This document shows, piece by piece, positions 26,048 through 35,801 of a stretch of DNA of 64,000 nucleotides. The stretch is from Sphingobacteriaceae bacterium DW12. GTDB taxonomy: Bacteria > Bacteroidota > Bacteroidia > Sphingobacteriales > Sphingobacteriaceae. The stretch covers positions 186,001-250,000 of the forward strand of contig JROE01000009.1 in assembly GCA_000783305.1 (NCBI GenBank), in the 5' to 3' direction. How positions within the stretch are numbered: position 1 is the stretch's first letter; each line of letters starts with the position of its first letter. The position numbers were made by a program, and so were the translations under genes. The notes below the pieces were generated by a model. It was not told the DNA's origin, ran no database searches, and worked only from the letters and a program-made list of their open reading frames with translations.

Positions 26048-26082
26048 ATTAGAAATACCAAAAAAGTCAAGAATTGATAACT

Positions 26083-26979
26083 ATGAGTAATCAAATAGAA
26101 TTAAGGCATCTTATCTATTTTAGTGCATTAGCCGAAGAACTACATTTTCGGAAAGCATCCGAACGACTTTTTATCTCACAACCCGGTCTTACAAGACAGA
26201 TTAAGCAGATGGAGGACATCTATCAAGCTCGCCTCTTCGAAAGAGGTAAACGCGCTGTTCACCTTACCAGCGCCGGAGCATTCCTAAAGACAGAGGTTGA
26301 TATTCTCATGAGTCAGTTGGACAATATCCGTGTACAAATAAAAAAAATAGCCGATGGGAAGATTACCGACCTCTCCATTGGATTCATTGGTTCTGCTGCA
26401 CAAAGTATTATGCCCGACCTCCTATCTCGTCTCAATGAAGACTTCCCATTAATCGAGGTCAGTATGAATGAACTTCCTAACAATACACAAGTCCACTTTC
26501 TTCAAACCAATAAATTAGACTTTGGATTCGTCCGAACTGCGGTACCTCCTCTCGGTCTATTGATGAAAAAAATCGGAGATGAATCTTTCTCACTAGTCAT
26601 CCCGAAGGATTACCCCATACAACTACACAACTTCGTCTCCCTGACACAATTTAAAGATGAATCCTTTATCTTATTCTCTCGAGATTATGGGAATGCCTAC
26701 TACGAGCTCGTCATGAGTATCTTCAGCGACCATAGTTTCATTCCCCAAGTACATCATAAGACCGTAAATGCACTAAGTATTTTCAAACTCGTAGAAAAAG
26801 GACTCGGAGTTGCAATCGTACCAACCTCTCTAAAGATTGGATATGATATCCCCGTCAATTTTATTGAGTTGGCACATCTTCCACAGCGAAGTCAATTATC
26901 CCTGCTTTGGAATCCAAAAAATAGAAACTCTGGAATCCCCGCACTCTTAGAAGTATTAGAAAAATCCATTCATCCGTAA
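26083..26979 (+). CDS. LysR-type transcriptional regulator, probable hut regulator
   Basis: 298 residues from the ATG at 26083 (a TTG lies 9 bases upstream in frame). The N-terminal winged helix-turn-helix (IELRHLIYFSALAEELHFRKASERLFISQPGLTRQIKQME) is textbook LysR; the remainder is the periplasmic-binding-like effector domain (LSIGFIGSAAQSIMPDLL onward). Divergent orientation to hutH and the shared palindromic site suggest that it controls the hut operon, perhaps in response to urocanate or histidine. The effector cannot be read from the sequence. Confidence 0.88.
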   Translation: MSNQIELRHLIYFSALAEELHFRKASERLFISQPGLTRQIKQMEDIYQARLFERGKRAVHLTSAGAFLKTEVDILMSQLDNIRVQIKKIADGKITDLSIGFIGSAAQSIMPDLLSRLNEDFPLIEVSMNELPNNTQVHFLQTNKLDFGFVRTAVPPLGLLMKKIGDESFSLVIPKDYPIQLHNFVSLTQFKDESFILFSRDYGNAYYELVMSIFSDHSFIPQVHHKTVNALSIFKLVEKGLGVAIVPTSLKIGYDIPVNFIELAHLPQRSQLSLLWNPKNRNSGIPALLEVLEKSIHP

Positions 26980-27051
26980 CTTTTTCATGATATTAAAGTT
27001 AGGCAATCGATTGCCCGTCCCTAGTCCTTAAAGATAGCACAAGAGATTAGA

Positions 27052-27059
27052 TATATTTG
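27052..27059 (+). promoter_or_regulatory. -7 element upstream of the M60-type peptidase gene
   Basis: TATATTTG, a perfect TAnnTTTG, 23 bases before the ATG. A matching -33 TTG was not found at 19-21 nt. Confidence 0.4.
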
Positions 27060-27082
27060 GGTTTGATATACTTAATCCTGTT

Positions 27083-28885
27083 ATGAAAAAAATACTATTC
27101 ATATGCCTAGTCATGTCCAATATGGCATATGCACAAATCAATACCACCGATATTTTTAAAAATGTCAATCTGACAGCACTACAAAAAAACGTGACATCAG
27201 AAGATATAAGTGGGATACAAAATCCTATATTCAAACGCGTAGCCCAGCAACTTTACAACAAAGAATACCCCTTAGCACAACGTTATCGTAGTTATTCGCA
27301 ATACCTCTCCCCCAAAGTCTTGGCATCCCAGCTCAAGACAAGCCCATATTCACAGTATGAAAATCCAACAGGAATCTATTTTAACACTGGAGACTCCGCC
27401 GTCATTTGGGTTGGAAAGACACATGGAGCCACACCGTCCCTACGCGTGACGAATTGGGACAACGAAAAATTTGCACAAAAGGACTACCCCTTAAAAGAAG
27501 GTTACAATACCTTCAAAATTGAAAATCAAGGAAATGCATATATCCACAATTATACTGACGGCAACGTTAGCAAAAAAAAGCTTGACATCCATATCTTATC
27601 TGGTCAGCTTAATGAGATATTTGATATTAGTAAACATACCAATGAAGATTGGAAAAAAATATTAAATAATGCTTCCGGTCCAGTCATCGACATTGTAGGC
27701 AAACAAGTGCATTTAGCTTATGCCGTTTCATCATTAAAGGTCCACGCACCAGACCAAGGAGTTGAGCTTATACAGCTCTATGATTCTATTATCGGCATCC
27801 AACATCAGATCATGGGCTTGAAGCAAACAAAGCGCATCCCAAAAAACAGAATGTTTGGACGAGTCATCTGGAAAGGATTCATGCATGCAGATGGCATTGG
27901 AGCCGCTTTTCATGACAACACCATGAAGGATATCGCCAGTGTAACCAATCTTCGCAAAAATTCTTGGGGAGTAGCGCATGAATTTGGTCATGTCAACCAA
28001 GTACGTCCCAATATGAAGTGGGTGGGTACCACCGAAGTAACTAACAACATTTACTCCGTATGGACACAATACATATACAACACTGCAACACCTAAGTTAG
28101 AACGCGAAAAATTAAAAGACTATGATGAACCTACTGTAGGTGGGCGTATCACGGCTTACATGGAGTCTGCATTTATCCATCGTCAACCTTGGCTGACACA
28201 AGCTGGACCTGACCGATGGGATAGAGAACGTCCGCGCGATTGGGGTGGAGACCACTTTGTCAAATTGGTACCGCTATGGCAACTCCAACTGTACTTCGCT
28301 GTTGCTGGTCAGGGCAATTCTTGGGGCAATTCCAATTTTTATGGAGATATTTTCACAAAAGCGATAGATGCTCCCCAAACCAAAGGTAAATCAGATGCCT
28401 ACTACCAATTGGAATTCATCAAAAATGCTTGTGATGCCACTAAACTTGACCTATCTGATTTCTTCGAAAAATCAGGAATGTTAACACCGATCGACCTATG
28501 GGTTGATGATTACACCTGCGCTCAGATGACCATTACCAATGAAGACATCTTAACTGTTAAAAAATATACATCAAAATATCCCAAACCTTCCACACCAGTC
28601 CTACACTACATCACCGCCAATAGTGTCAAGGCTTATCAAAATAAACTGGAAGTCATGGGGGCTACGGGAAAAGGATACTCAAAAGAAGACAAGAAGCTAC
28701 TGATAGACAACAACAAGTGGCAAAATGCTGTCGCCTATGAGACCTATATTGGAGACAGATTAGTTAAAGTCACATTTGTGGGGGCCGGATCTGCAGATGC
28801 CTCAACGACGACAGTACGCACTCCAAAAGGAACAACTAGTGTCAAAGCTGTAAGTTGGGATGGAAAACGGATAGACGTCCTATAA
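27083..28885 (+). CDS. Secreted M60-like (enhancin/mucinase type) metallopeptidase
   Basis: 600 residues with a signal peptide (MKKILFICLVMSNMAYA, cleavage before Q18). The zinc motif is HEFGH at 299-303 in WGVAHEFGHVNQVRP, with a downstream glutamate E318 in TTEVTNN, matching the gluzincin HExxH...E layout of M60-like/enhancin domains. An N-terminal all-beta region (about 90-175, with ENPTGIYFNTGDSAVIWVG) resembles the accessory domain usually found before M60 catalytic domains. Characterised relatives cleave mucin-type glycoproteins; the substrate here is inferred only. No SPII cysteine, so the protein is probably periplasmic or released. Single gene, followed by a strong terminator. Confidence 0.82.
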   Translation: MKKILFICLVMSNMAYAQINTTDIFKNVNLTALQKNVTSEDISGIQNPIFKRVAQQLYNKEYPLAQRYRSYSQYLSPKVLASQLKTSPYSQYENPTGIYFNTGDSAVIWVGKTHGATPSLRVTNWDNEKFAQKDYPLKEGYNTFKIENQGNAYIHNYTDGNVSKKKLDIHILSGQLNEIFDISKHTNEDWKKILNNASGPVIDIVGKQVHLAYAVSSLKVHAPDQGVELIQLYDSIIGIQHQIMGLKQTKRIPKNRMFGRVIWKGFMHADGIGAAFHDNTMKDIASVTNLRKNSWGVAHEFGHVNQVRPNMKWVGTTEVTNNIYSVWTQYIYNTATPKLEREKLKDYDEPTVGGRITAYMESAFIHRQPWLTQAGPDRWDRERPRDWGGDHFVKLVPLWQLQLYFAVAGQGNSWGNSNFYGDIFTKAIDAPQTKGKSDAYYQLEFIKNACDATKLDLSDFFEKSGMLTPIDLWVDDYTCAQMTITNEDILTVKKYTSKYPKPSTPVLHYITANSVKAYQNKLEVMGATGKGYSKEDKKLLIDNNKWQNAVAYETYIGDRLVKVTFVGAGSADASTTTVRTPKGTTSVKAVSWDGKRIDVL

Positions 28886-28892
28886 AAGGGAA

Positions 28893-28928
28893 AAAATAAG
28901 GCACTTGGTCTATCAAGTGCCTTATTTT
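28893..28928. terminator. Bidirectional terminator
   Basis: 15-bp perfect stem (AAAATAAGGCACTTG with its complement), loop GTCTAT. It serves the M60 gene on + and overlaps the stop of the convergent gene at 28922 on -. Confidence 0.85.
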
Positions 28929-29323
28929 AATTTAGCATCTATCGTCGCTAGATAACCATAATCTTCAAAAGCAAAGCTCGATGTTTGCTTTATAACATAA
29001 TCCAATATTAGTCTCGCCTTCATCAACAAATTCTGCTGTTCAGAAAGCTGTCCACTATGCAACCCATCTTGCATTATAACCAATCCTAACGGGCGAAGCT
29101 GATCGACCTCTAGATCTGTTCGAATATAGGCCATTAGGTCCTCGTCCGAAAGCCCTAAGAAGAAACTCCTATCTTTCCCAAAAAAGTCAATATATCCCTG
29201 ATTAAAGAAATCCGTGTCCTCCACTTCTTCAAATGCACTATATCGAGCTGTAATCAACCGCAGATATTTTCCAATCTCGTTCATCCAGTTCATCAATGTG
29301 TCTTTCTCAAATCTTATTCCCAT
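28922..29323 (-). CDS. Small cytosolic protein of unknown function, downstream of proA
   Basis: 133 residues, no signal peptide or membrane segment, acidic and mainly helical in appearance (LMNWMNEIGKYLRLITARY at the start; QNLLMKARLILDYVIKQ later). I do not recognise a family. It starts 11 bases after the proA stop, so it is the last gene of a proB-proA operon and is probably co-transcribed. No catalytic motif is visible. Confidence 0.7.
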   Translation of the reverse strand: MGIRFEKDTLMNWMNEIGKYLRLITARYSAFEEVEDTDFFNQGYIDFFGKDRSFFLGLSDEDLMAYIRTDLEVDQLRPLGLVIMQDGLHSGQLSEQQNLLMKARLILDYVIKQTSSFAFEDYGYLATIDAKLK

Positions 29324-29334
29324 CGTGTTTCTAT

Positions 29335-30609
29335 TTATCTGGTTTGCCCGTTACCTATTACAAACCATTTCTCCGTGACCAATTTCTCTAATGCGAAAGG
29401 TCCTCTTGCGTGCAATTTCTGCGTGGAAATTCCAATCTCTGCCCCTAAGCCAAACTCCCCACCATCCGTAAAGCGCGTTGATGCATTTGCATACACTGCT
29501 GCTGCATCCACCTCTTGCATAAATTGCTTTATACTAGACTGCCGCTGTGAAACAATACACTCCGAATGCTTGGATGAATATTTAGCAATATGCTCCAATG
29601 CTTCATCTAGACCTTCCAATATTTTAATCGAACATTTTAAATCTAAAAATTCCCTTCCAAAATCCAAGTCGTTGGCCTGTTGTAAATATCCATATCCCCC
29701 TCGCTCCAATATCTCATACGCTTCCTTATCTGCAAAAATCTCCACACCAGCTTCCGTAAAAGCAGGCATTAATTTAGTCAATAGAGCCTCCGCAATATTG
29801 CGATCTACCAATACCGTATCCAAGGCATTACATACTGAAGGCCTACTGATTTTCGCATTCGCGACAATCGCTGCTGCTTTATCCAAATCTGCCGTCGTCT
29901 CTACATAAGTGTGGCACACCCCCGCCCCAGTTTCGATGACAGGCACCTTCGCATGACTACGTACAAATTCGATTAATGACTGCGACCCCCTAGGGATAAT
30001 GATATCAATATAATTTGTGGCTTCCAGCAATTCAGTTACAAATGCACGGTCAGTAGGCAACAACTGGACTACATCAGGATTCACACCACTATTTTGCAAC
30101 ACTTGCCGAATCAAATCAACCAATACCCTATTGGTGTGCCAAGCATCAGTTCCACCCCGCAACACACATACATTACCGGAGCGTATACACAGAGATGCCA
30201 CATCAATAGTAACATTCGGCCGAGATTCATAGATTACGCCTACCACACCTAACGGAACTGTTTTCTTTTCAATCAATAATCCATTATCCAATTCTTTGGA
30301 AGAAAGCACCTGTTCAGTAGGGTCTTCAAGTTTAGCAACAGCCATTAAGCTGGCACGGAGATCATGAATGCGATCAACAGTTAGTACCAAACGATCTCGT
30401 TTAGGATCATTTACATCCAGTTGAATCACATCTAATTCATTAGCCTGCAATATTTCAGCAATATGCTCACCGAGCGAATCGGCCAATCGGATTAACATTC
30501 CTGATCGTTCTTGATTTTCTACCCGTTGAATGTCGCGGGTTGCCGCCTTTGCGGCCATCAGTTGGTTTTCTATACTTTTCACGTTACAACAGTACAATAT
30601 CATTGGCAT
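29335..30609 (-). CDS. proA: Gamma-glutamyl phosphate reductase
   Basis: 424 residues with the aldehyde-dehydrogenase-like fold: VGVIYESRPNVTID (NADPH-binding), VCVLRGG and the catalytic cysteine C260 in KISRPSVCNALDTVLV. It reduces glutamyl-5-phosphate to the semialdehyde, the second step of proline synthesis. The first ATGs (30609, 30603) lie inside proB; an in-frame GTG at 30582, two bases after the proB stop, gives a start VKSIENQL that also fits the family length, so the start is uncertain. Confidence 0.93.
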   Translation of the reverse strand: MPMILYCCNVKSIENQLMAAKAATRDIQRVENQERSGMLIRLADSLGEHIAEILQANELDVIQLDVNDPKRDRLVLTVDRIHDLRASLMAVAKLEDPTEQVLSSKELDNGLLIEKKTVPLGVVGVIYESRPNVTIDVASLCIRSGNVCVLRGGTDAWHTNRVLVDLIRQVLQNSGVNPDVVQLLPTDRAFVTELLEATNYIDIIIPRGSQSLIEFVRSHAKVPVIETGAGVCHTYVETTADLDKAAAIVANAKISRPSVCNALDTVLVDRNIAEALLTKLMPAFTEAGVEIFADKEAYEILERGGYGYLQQANDLDFGREFLDLKCSIKILEGLDEALEHIAKYSSKHSECIVSQRQSSIKQFMQEVDAAAVYANASTRFTDGGEFGLGAEIGISTQKLHARGPFALEKLVTEKWFVIGNGQTR

Positions 30610-31618
30610 TCGCCAGTTCTACATTCTTTTTACTTTTCATATCCGTCAATGAAGAAGCATCCACACGAGCCTTCCCAACCCCTATTTTCACGCCGTCTTC
30701 ATCCGAAATATGAAAAACTTCCCCTGCTTCAAAGCCCTGCACAATCTCCTTTACACCCACGGCTAGAAGACTCTTTCTTTTTTGGAGCGCCTCTACAGCC
30801 CCCTTATCAATCGTCACTTCCCCCTTTATCAAACTCCCACTTGCAATCCACTTATTACGCGACGACACCTTGCTCGCTTGAGGAAGGCACACCGTACCCG
30901 TTTCCCCCTTCACCGCTTTTAATAATCCATTTTCCGTCTGCATACTAAAGATGACCGCCTTAATACCTAATTGGCTAGCCAGTCGAGCAAAGTTCAGCTT
31001 AGAGGTCATTCCTCCAAGGCCTGCTGCCGATTTCTCTGTCCGCGCCAAAGAAAGCGCATCCTTATCAACGACTTTTATTTCTGGAATAACCTTGCCCTCA
31101 CCATCCAACACACCAGGCACCGAAGTACTAAACAAAATCTGTTCTGCTCCAAACCCTACTGCTATCAACGTTGCCAATTCGTCATTGTCCGAGAACTTCA
31201 ACTCTTTGTTGCTGACCACATCGTTCTCATTTGCTATCGGAATGATATTATTCTTCCATAACTCTTCATACGTACTCTTCAATTGTAAAAATTGATTCCG
31301 ATTCGCGAAATGCTGCCGTTCACAGAGACTCTGGGCAAGTCCAATCTTAAACGGTTTAAAATACGTACTGTATTTTCGAACCAAAAGTGGATTACCAATC
31401 GCAGCGGCGGCTTTACGCTCAGACAAAGTCCCAGCATACTTAGGCAAAAATCTTTTTCCTGCAGCCACCGCCCCAGAAGACACAATCACAATATTATATC
31501 TCTGTTGCAATTCCGCGGCTTGCCTTGCTATTTCCAAAACAATCCGCTCATCTATTTCGCCTTCTTTTGTAGTAATGGCTGCCGAACCGAACTTAACAAC
31601 CAATATCGGTTTTCTCAT
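30584..31618 (-). CDS. proB: Glutamate 5-kinase
   Basis: 344 residues: an amino-acid-kinase domain (VVKFGSAAIT, VSSGAVAAG, PIANENDVVS, GLGGMTSKLNFA) followed by a C-terminal PUA domain (from about 265, GEVTIDKGAVEALQKRKSLLAVGV). It phosphorylates glutamate, the committed and feedback-controlled step of proline synthesis. It overlaps proA by up to 26 bases, the common proBA arrangement. Confidence 0.93.
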   Translation of the reverse strand: MRKPILVVKFGSAAITTKEGEIDERIVLEIARQAAELQQRYNIVIVSSGAVAAGKRFLPKYAGTLSERKAAAAIGNPLLVRKYSTYFKPFKIGLAQSLCERQHFANRNQFLQLKSTYEELWKNNIIPIANENDVVSNKELKFSDNDELATLIAVGFGAEQILFSTSVPGVLDGEGKVIPEIKVVDKDALSLARTEKSAAGLGGMTSKLNFARLASQLGIKAVIFSMQTENGLLKAVKGETGTVCLPQASKVSSRNKWIASGSLIKGEVTIDKGAVEALQKRKSLLAVGVKEIVQGFEAGEVFHISDEDGVKIGVGKARVDASSLTDMKSKKNVELANANDIVLL

Positions 31619-31658
31619 CTTTACCTAACTCCCTTAATTATTGAGGTGATTAAAAAGC

Positions 31659-31688
31659 TAAATTTAAGAACTTGAGCTTACAATACAA
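31659..31688 (-). promoter_or_regulatory. Promoter of proBA
   Basis: On the minus strand: TTG (31686-31688), 19-nt spacer, TAAATTTA (31659-31666), about 40 bases before the proB ATG. Confidence 0.5.
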
Positions 31689-31724
31689 GCAAAATCGGTA
31701 AAAGAATAAATAATATTCGTTTAA

Positions 31725-33170
31725 TCAAAAAGGCTGCTCCACGTCCCCTCCCCACGCCTCGTCCAGATTAATGACAAACTTACCATCCGTATGTATACCA
31801 TCTAGCAGATTCCCCTTAAACGTCAGTTGAACATTATTCTTGATAGCCGAACTGACCGAGAACTCTCGCAGCACCTTTTTATCTCGATCATATGCCCGAA
31901 TAAGGTAAGCCACATCTCGTACGTTATCCAAATCACCTAAAAATTGGTTAAATTGGATAAATCGATTATCCGGTCCAAATGTCGTAGGAATCGAAACTTT
32001 GGTCGCGTCTGTCAAAGTCGAAAATACCCGATTACCAAATGGCACATAATAGGGAAGGATATGTTCTTGAACAATCTCTATATTAGCCACTTTCGCGAGA
32101 TCCATTACATCTGTAAATTCAAATCTAATCTCGGAATAGTAGCGTCTTAATGTAATAGGCACATGCTGGTCCCCATCAATATCCAACCCTATCATTACCC
32201 CTCCATATACATTGTTTTCAAAGTTTTCAAAAGAATTGTAAATATAAAAATCATCTATTGTTTTAATCGTTTTGGGCAATATCAAGGCTTTTGTAGATTG
32301 GTTCAGCACAAAAGAAGCCAGGTAACGTCCCGAACTCAATGCTACGGGCAATTCCACTTGTGTACTCCCTGATGCAACTTCCGCCTCGCCAGACGCCACA
32401 AGTCCCCCATCATTTTGGTTGAATATGTAGTAGTGTAACTTTCTAATCGCAGGCACCCCTTCTTCGATATGCCCATCATATTCCCCTTGCATTCTAAAAT
32501 TATCTATTTTGAAGGTTCCAGTAGTCGGATTTGAAGCATTTTTCAATATAAATTTAAACACCAGCTTTTGCACATTTCCGGACAAATCAATAGATGACAA
32601 ATCCTGGATTACATCTCCCCAAGACGTGCTCTTGACATCACTGAAGTCAAAATTCAGGAGGAGAGGAAGGTAAGTTGCCCCATCATCTTTCGAGTAAGAC
32701 AAATCCAACTTTTTCGGCCCTGTATCCGAGCCTGAAATATGAAAAGCCAATTCTCCTAGTGACTTGACATCCTTGATGGAAATGCCAAGTGTGAATTCGG
32801 AAATACCCCTTACAGAGAGCGCCTTTCCCGCTTCATATGGCTTTAAGGCTTTCCCCGCCACATAACTAATTCGATCTGTCTGGATATTCCAAACGATTGA
32901 AGATTTATCGATTGCTAGGTCTGGATGTAATGATTCTTGATTGAATGACCAATGATATAGCACTTTACCCGATACTTCAGCCAGCATATGAGCACCCTTC
33001 ACATCATTAGACGGAAGAGGAGTGACTGAAGCACTGAAACCGTCTACTTGAAATCTAATTTGATGCTCGCCAATTAATTCAGGATCGGGAATTGATTTCC
33101 CACAAGAGTAAAATAATCCCGATACAATTAGCAGGATAGCATAGAAGTTCTTTTTCGCGTTCGTTCTCAT
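31725..33170 (-). CDS. Surface lipoprotein with fimbrillin-like C-terminal half, unknown function
   Basis: 481 residues. SPII lipobox GLFYSCGKS gives an N-terminal lipid anchor at about C23. The middle (about 90-235, LSVRGISEFTLGISIKDV to FKIDNFRMQGEY) looks like a jelly-roll or sugar-binding-type beta domain of the sort often found in Bacteroidota surface proteins. The later part (KLHYYIFNQNDGGLVASGEAEV, VPITLRRYYSEIRFEF) has the strand pattern of fimbrillin/Mfa-like lipoproteins. The exact family is not certain. Single gene between proBA and uvrB. Confidence 0.6.
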   Translation of the reverse strand: MRTNAKKNFYAILLIVSGLFYSCGKSIPDPELIGEHQIRFQVDGFSASVTPLPSNDVKGAHMLAEVSGKVLYHWSFNQESLHPDLAIDKSSIVWNIQTDRISYVAGKALKPYEAGKALSVRGISEFTLGISIKDVKSLGELAFHISGSDTGPKKLDLSYSKDDGATYLPLLLNFDFSDVKSTSWGDVIQDLSSIDLSGNVQKLVFKFILKNASNPTTGTFKIDNFRMQGEYDGHIEEGVPAIRKLHYYIFNQNDGGLVASGEAEVASGSTQVELPVALSSGRYLASFVLNQSTKALILPKTIKTIDDFYIYNSFENFENNVYGGVMIGLDIDGDQHVPITLRRYYSEIRFEFTDVMDLAKVANIEIVQEHILPYYVPFGNRVFSTLTDATKVSIPTTFGPDNRFIQFNQFLGDLDNVRDVAYLIRAYDRDKKVLREFSVSSAIKNNVQLTFKGNLLDGIHTDGKFVINLDEAWGGDVEQPF

Positions 33171-33426
33171 AATATATGATTGATAAAAGATTAAACTTAC
33201 ACCTCATGCAATCGATACCTTCTACTTCTTCAGGCAAAAAGTCGCATGACAACACTCCCCCCGCAATTCCAGGGTTCTAAATCTCACTCATACCAAGAAA
33301 AAAAATCGTCGGCTATAAAAGATAATCCGTCATTGGGAATAAATACAATACACGGTCATTTAAGTATTGGCAAAAAACACTTAAATATAAAAACATTTAC
33401 TTAAATATCAAATATTTAAACCAACA

Positions 33427-35457
33427 TCAACCAAATCTATCCTCATAGATTTTTTCCAAAGAGAACATTTCATCCCTCAACTTAGCAGCCTCTAGGAAGT
33501 CCATCTCTTTTGCGGCCTTCTCCATACTCTTGCGCGTAACTTCAATAGCCTTTTTAATATCCTTTTCACTCAAATACTGCATCACTGGGTCTGCTGCAAT
33601 AACTTCTGTCGGATCAGGTTCGACATATATTTTAGGTTCCATCCCATTAAAATCAGCAACTGATGTCTGTCCCATGATTTCCTCCCTGGTTTTGCCTACG
33701 GTCCTCGGTGTGATATTATGCTCCTCATTATACCTCATCTGCTTCTCGCGCCTCCGGTTCGTTTCATCAATAGTCACCCGCATGCTATCAGTCATCTTAT
33801 CCGCGTACATAATAACCTTTCCCTTATCGTTTCTCGCTGCTCGCCCAATGGTTTGTATCAACGACCTCTCCGAGCGCAAAAAACCTTCCTTATCTGCATC
33901 CAAAATTGCAACCAATGTCACCTCAGGCAGATCCAGCCCTTCTCGTAACAGATTCACTCCCACCAGCACATCAAACTCTCCAAGCCGTAGTCCTCTCAAA
34001 ATCTCGACACGTTCCAAAGTCTTTACTTCCGAATGGATATAGCGTACTTTCACATTGAGTCGAGTCATATATTTGGTAAGCTCCTCTGCCATGCGCTTGG
34101 TCAATGTAGTCGCTAATATACGTCCACCCTCTTTAATCGCTTTATCAACCGCTTCCAGAAAGTCGTCTACCTGGTTAATGGCCGGACGAATCTCTATAAT
34201 AGGATCCAACAGTCCCGTAGGTCTTATGACTTGCTCAACCACCACACCTTCTGTCTGCTGCAATTCATAATCTCCAGGTGTTGCCGATACATATATAGTT
34301 TGATTAGTCAAAGATTCAAATTCTGAAAAATTAAGTGGTCTATTGTCCATCGCTGCAGGTAGTCTGAATCCGTGCTCTACGAGCGAAACCTTCCGCGACC
34401 GATCACCGCCATACATAGCCCGTAACTGAGGGATAGTCACGTGGCTCTCATCAATCACAAGAAGATAATCCTCTGGAAAATAATCCAACAGTGTGAACGG
34501 CCGCATACCAGGCTCGCGACCATCGAAAAATCGAGAATAATTTTCAATTCCCGAGCAATAGCCAAGTTCACGCATCATCTCCAGGTCATAGTTGACACGC
34601 TCTTCCAAACGTTTAGCTTCCAACATCCTCCCTTCTTCTTCCAACTGCGTTTTACGTTGCATCAACTCATCCTGAATCGCCCAAATAGAAGAGGTAAATT
34701 TTTCCTTCGGTGTTACAAAGAGATTTGCGGGAAATAGGGCCAAATCCTCCATCTTATTAATAGTCTTTCCAGAAACGGGATCGATTTCACTCAATTCATC
34801 GACCTCATCTCCAAAAAAAGATACCCGTATGGCATAGTCCAAATAAGCGGGATAAATATCCACTGTATCGCCTTTAACACGAAAAGTTCCTCTTTTGAAC
34901 TCTGTAGTAGTCCTCGAATACAAGATTTCTACCAAACGATGTAAAAATGCATTCCGACTTATAGTTGTGCCTACCGCAAAACGAAAAATAGACCTTGAGA
35001 AATCCTCGGGGTTACCCATACCATAGATACACGATACCGATGAAACAACTACAATATCTCTTCGCCCCGACATCAACGAAGACGTCGTCGCCAACCGCAA
35101 CTTCTCGATTTCTTCGTTAATCGCTAAATCCTTTTCGATGTAGGTATTAGAAGACGCGATAAAAGCTTCCGGTTGATAATAATCGTAGTAAGACACAAAA
35201 TAATTGACAGAATTTTCAGGAAAAAACTGTTTAAACTCCCCGTATAGCTGAGCGGCCAATGTCTTATTATGACTAAGTATCAGCGCAGGTCGTTGCGTTT
35301 CTTGAATCACATTCGCAATCGTAAATGTCTTACCAGACCCTGTAACCCCCAAAAGTGTTTGATAAGTCTCTCCTTCATTTACACCTGCAACTAGTTCTTT
35401 AATAGCTTGTGGCTGATCGCCAGTAGGACGGTATTCGGACGTGAGTTTAAATTTCAT
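33427..35457 (-). CDS. uvrB: Excinuclease ABC subunit B
   Basis: 676 residues from the ATG at 35457; the longer frame to 35523 would begin inside the promoter. The N-terminal MKFKLTSEYRPTGDQPQAI is the canonical family start, Walker A is GVTGSGKT (37-44), and the beta-hairpin region reads YYDYYQPEAF. Helicase motifs DESHVT, SATPGDYE and GRAARN follow. The C-terminal UVR domain that contacts UvrC is present (EAAKLRDEMFSLEKIYE). It verifies DNA damage in nucleotide excision repair. uvrA/uvrC are not in the window. A palindrome-bearing promoter shared with an ECF sigma gene precedes it. Confidence 0.95.
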   Translation of the reverse strand: MKFKLTSEYRPTGDQPQAIKELVAGVNEGETYQTLLGVTGSGKTFTIANVIQETQRPALILSHNKTLAAQLYGEFKQFFPENSVNYFVSYYDYYQPEAFIASSNTYIEKDLAINEEIEKLRLATTSSLMSGRRDIVVVSSVSCIYGMGNPEDFSRSIFRFAVGTTISRNAFLHRLVEILYSRTTTEFKRGTFRVKGDTVDIYPAYLDYAIRVSFFGDEVDELSEIDPVSGKTINKMEDLALFPANLFVTPKEKFTSSIWAIQDELMQRKTQLEEEGRMLEAKRLEERVNYDLEMMRELGYCSGIENYSRFFDGREPGMRPFTLLDYFPEDYLLVIDESHVTIPQLRAMYGGDRSRKVSLVEHGFRLPAAMDNRPLNFSEFESLTNQTIYVSATPGDYELQQTEGVVVEQVIRPTGLLDPIIEIRPAINQVDDFLEAVDKAIKEGGRILATTLTKRMAEELTKYMTRLNVKVRYIHSEVKTLERVEILRGLRLGEFDVLVGVNLLREGLDLPEVTLVAILDADKEGFLRSERSLIQTIGRAARNDKGKVIMYADKMTDSMRVTIDETNRRREKQMRYNEEHNITPRTVGKTREEIMGQTSVADFNGMEPKIYVEPDPTEVIAADPVMQYLSEKDIKKAIEVTRKSMEKAAKEMDFLEAAKLRDEMFSLEKIYEDRFG

Positions 35458-35478
35458 GTAGCACCCTTCAATAAAACA

Positions 35479-35510
35479 TAAACTTAGATAAAATGCTTTG
35501 CATTCACAAA
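35479..35510 (-). promoter_or_regulatory. uvrB promoter with palindrome AATGC-N3-GCATT
   Basis: On the minus strand: TTTG (35507-35510), 20-nt spacer, TAAGTTTA (35479-35486). The spacer holds the palindrome AATGCTTTGCATT (35492-35504), well placed for a repressor. Bases 35480-35507 recur exactly at 59072-59099. Confidence 0.55.
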
Positions 35511-35801
35511 CCGAGAGCTGCAAGCCCCCCCTATTGACGCAGGACAGTCTAATTCCACCTTAAAAAATTAGTCCCGCTACAGCTCGATAACAATAATAAT
35601 AGTGCACATCGGAAAGGTAAGTAAATTCATTGCTCTTGATACTCTTTGGTATCATAATCGCAATCAAACTATGGTGTAATCTTAAAGTCGGCAAATATCA
35701 CAAAGTGTAAAAAATCCGACCTGCATAACAAGGTTCGTTTATGCTGTTTCAAACAATTTTAGTATTTTTTACGTATATTAACTAGCAAACATCCAAACCG
35801 T

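Noticed and set aside
30511..30948. 145-codon proline- and serine-rich frame on +
   Set aside because: It is antisense to proB and proA; the repeated Pro/Ser/His is the complement of their codons.
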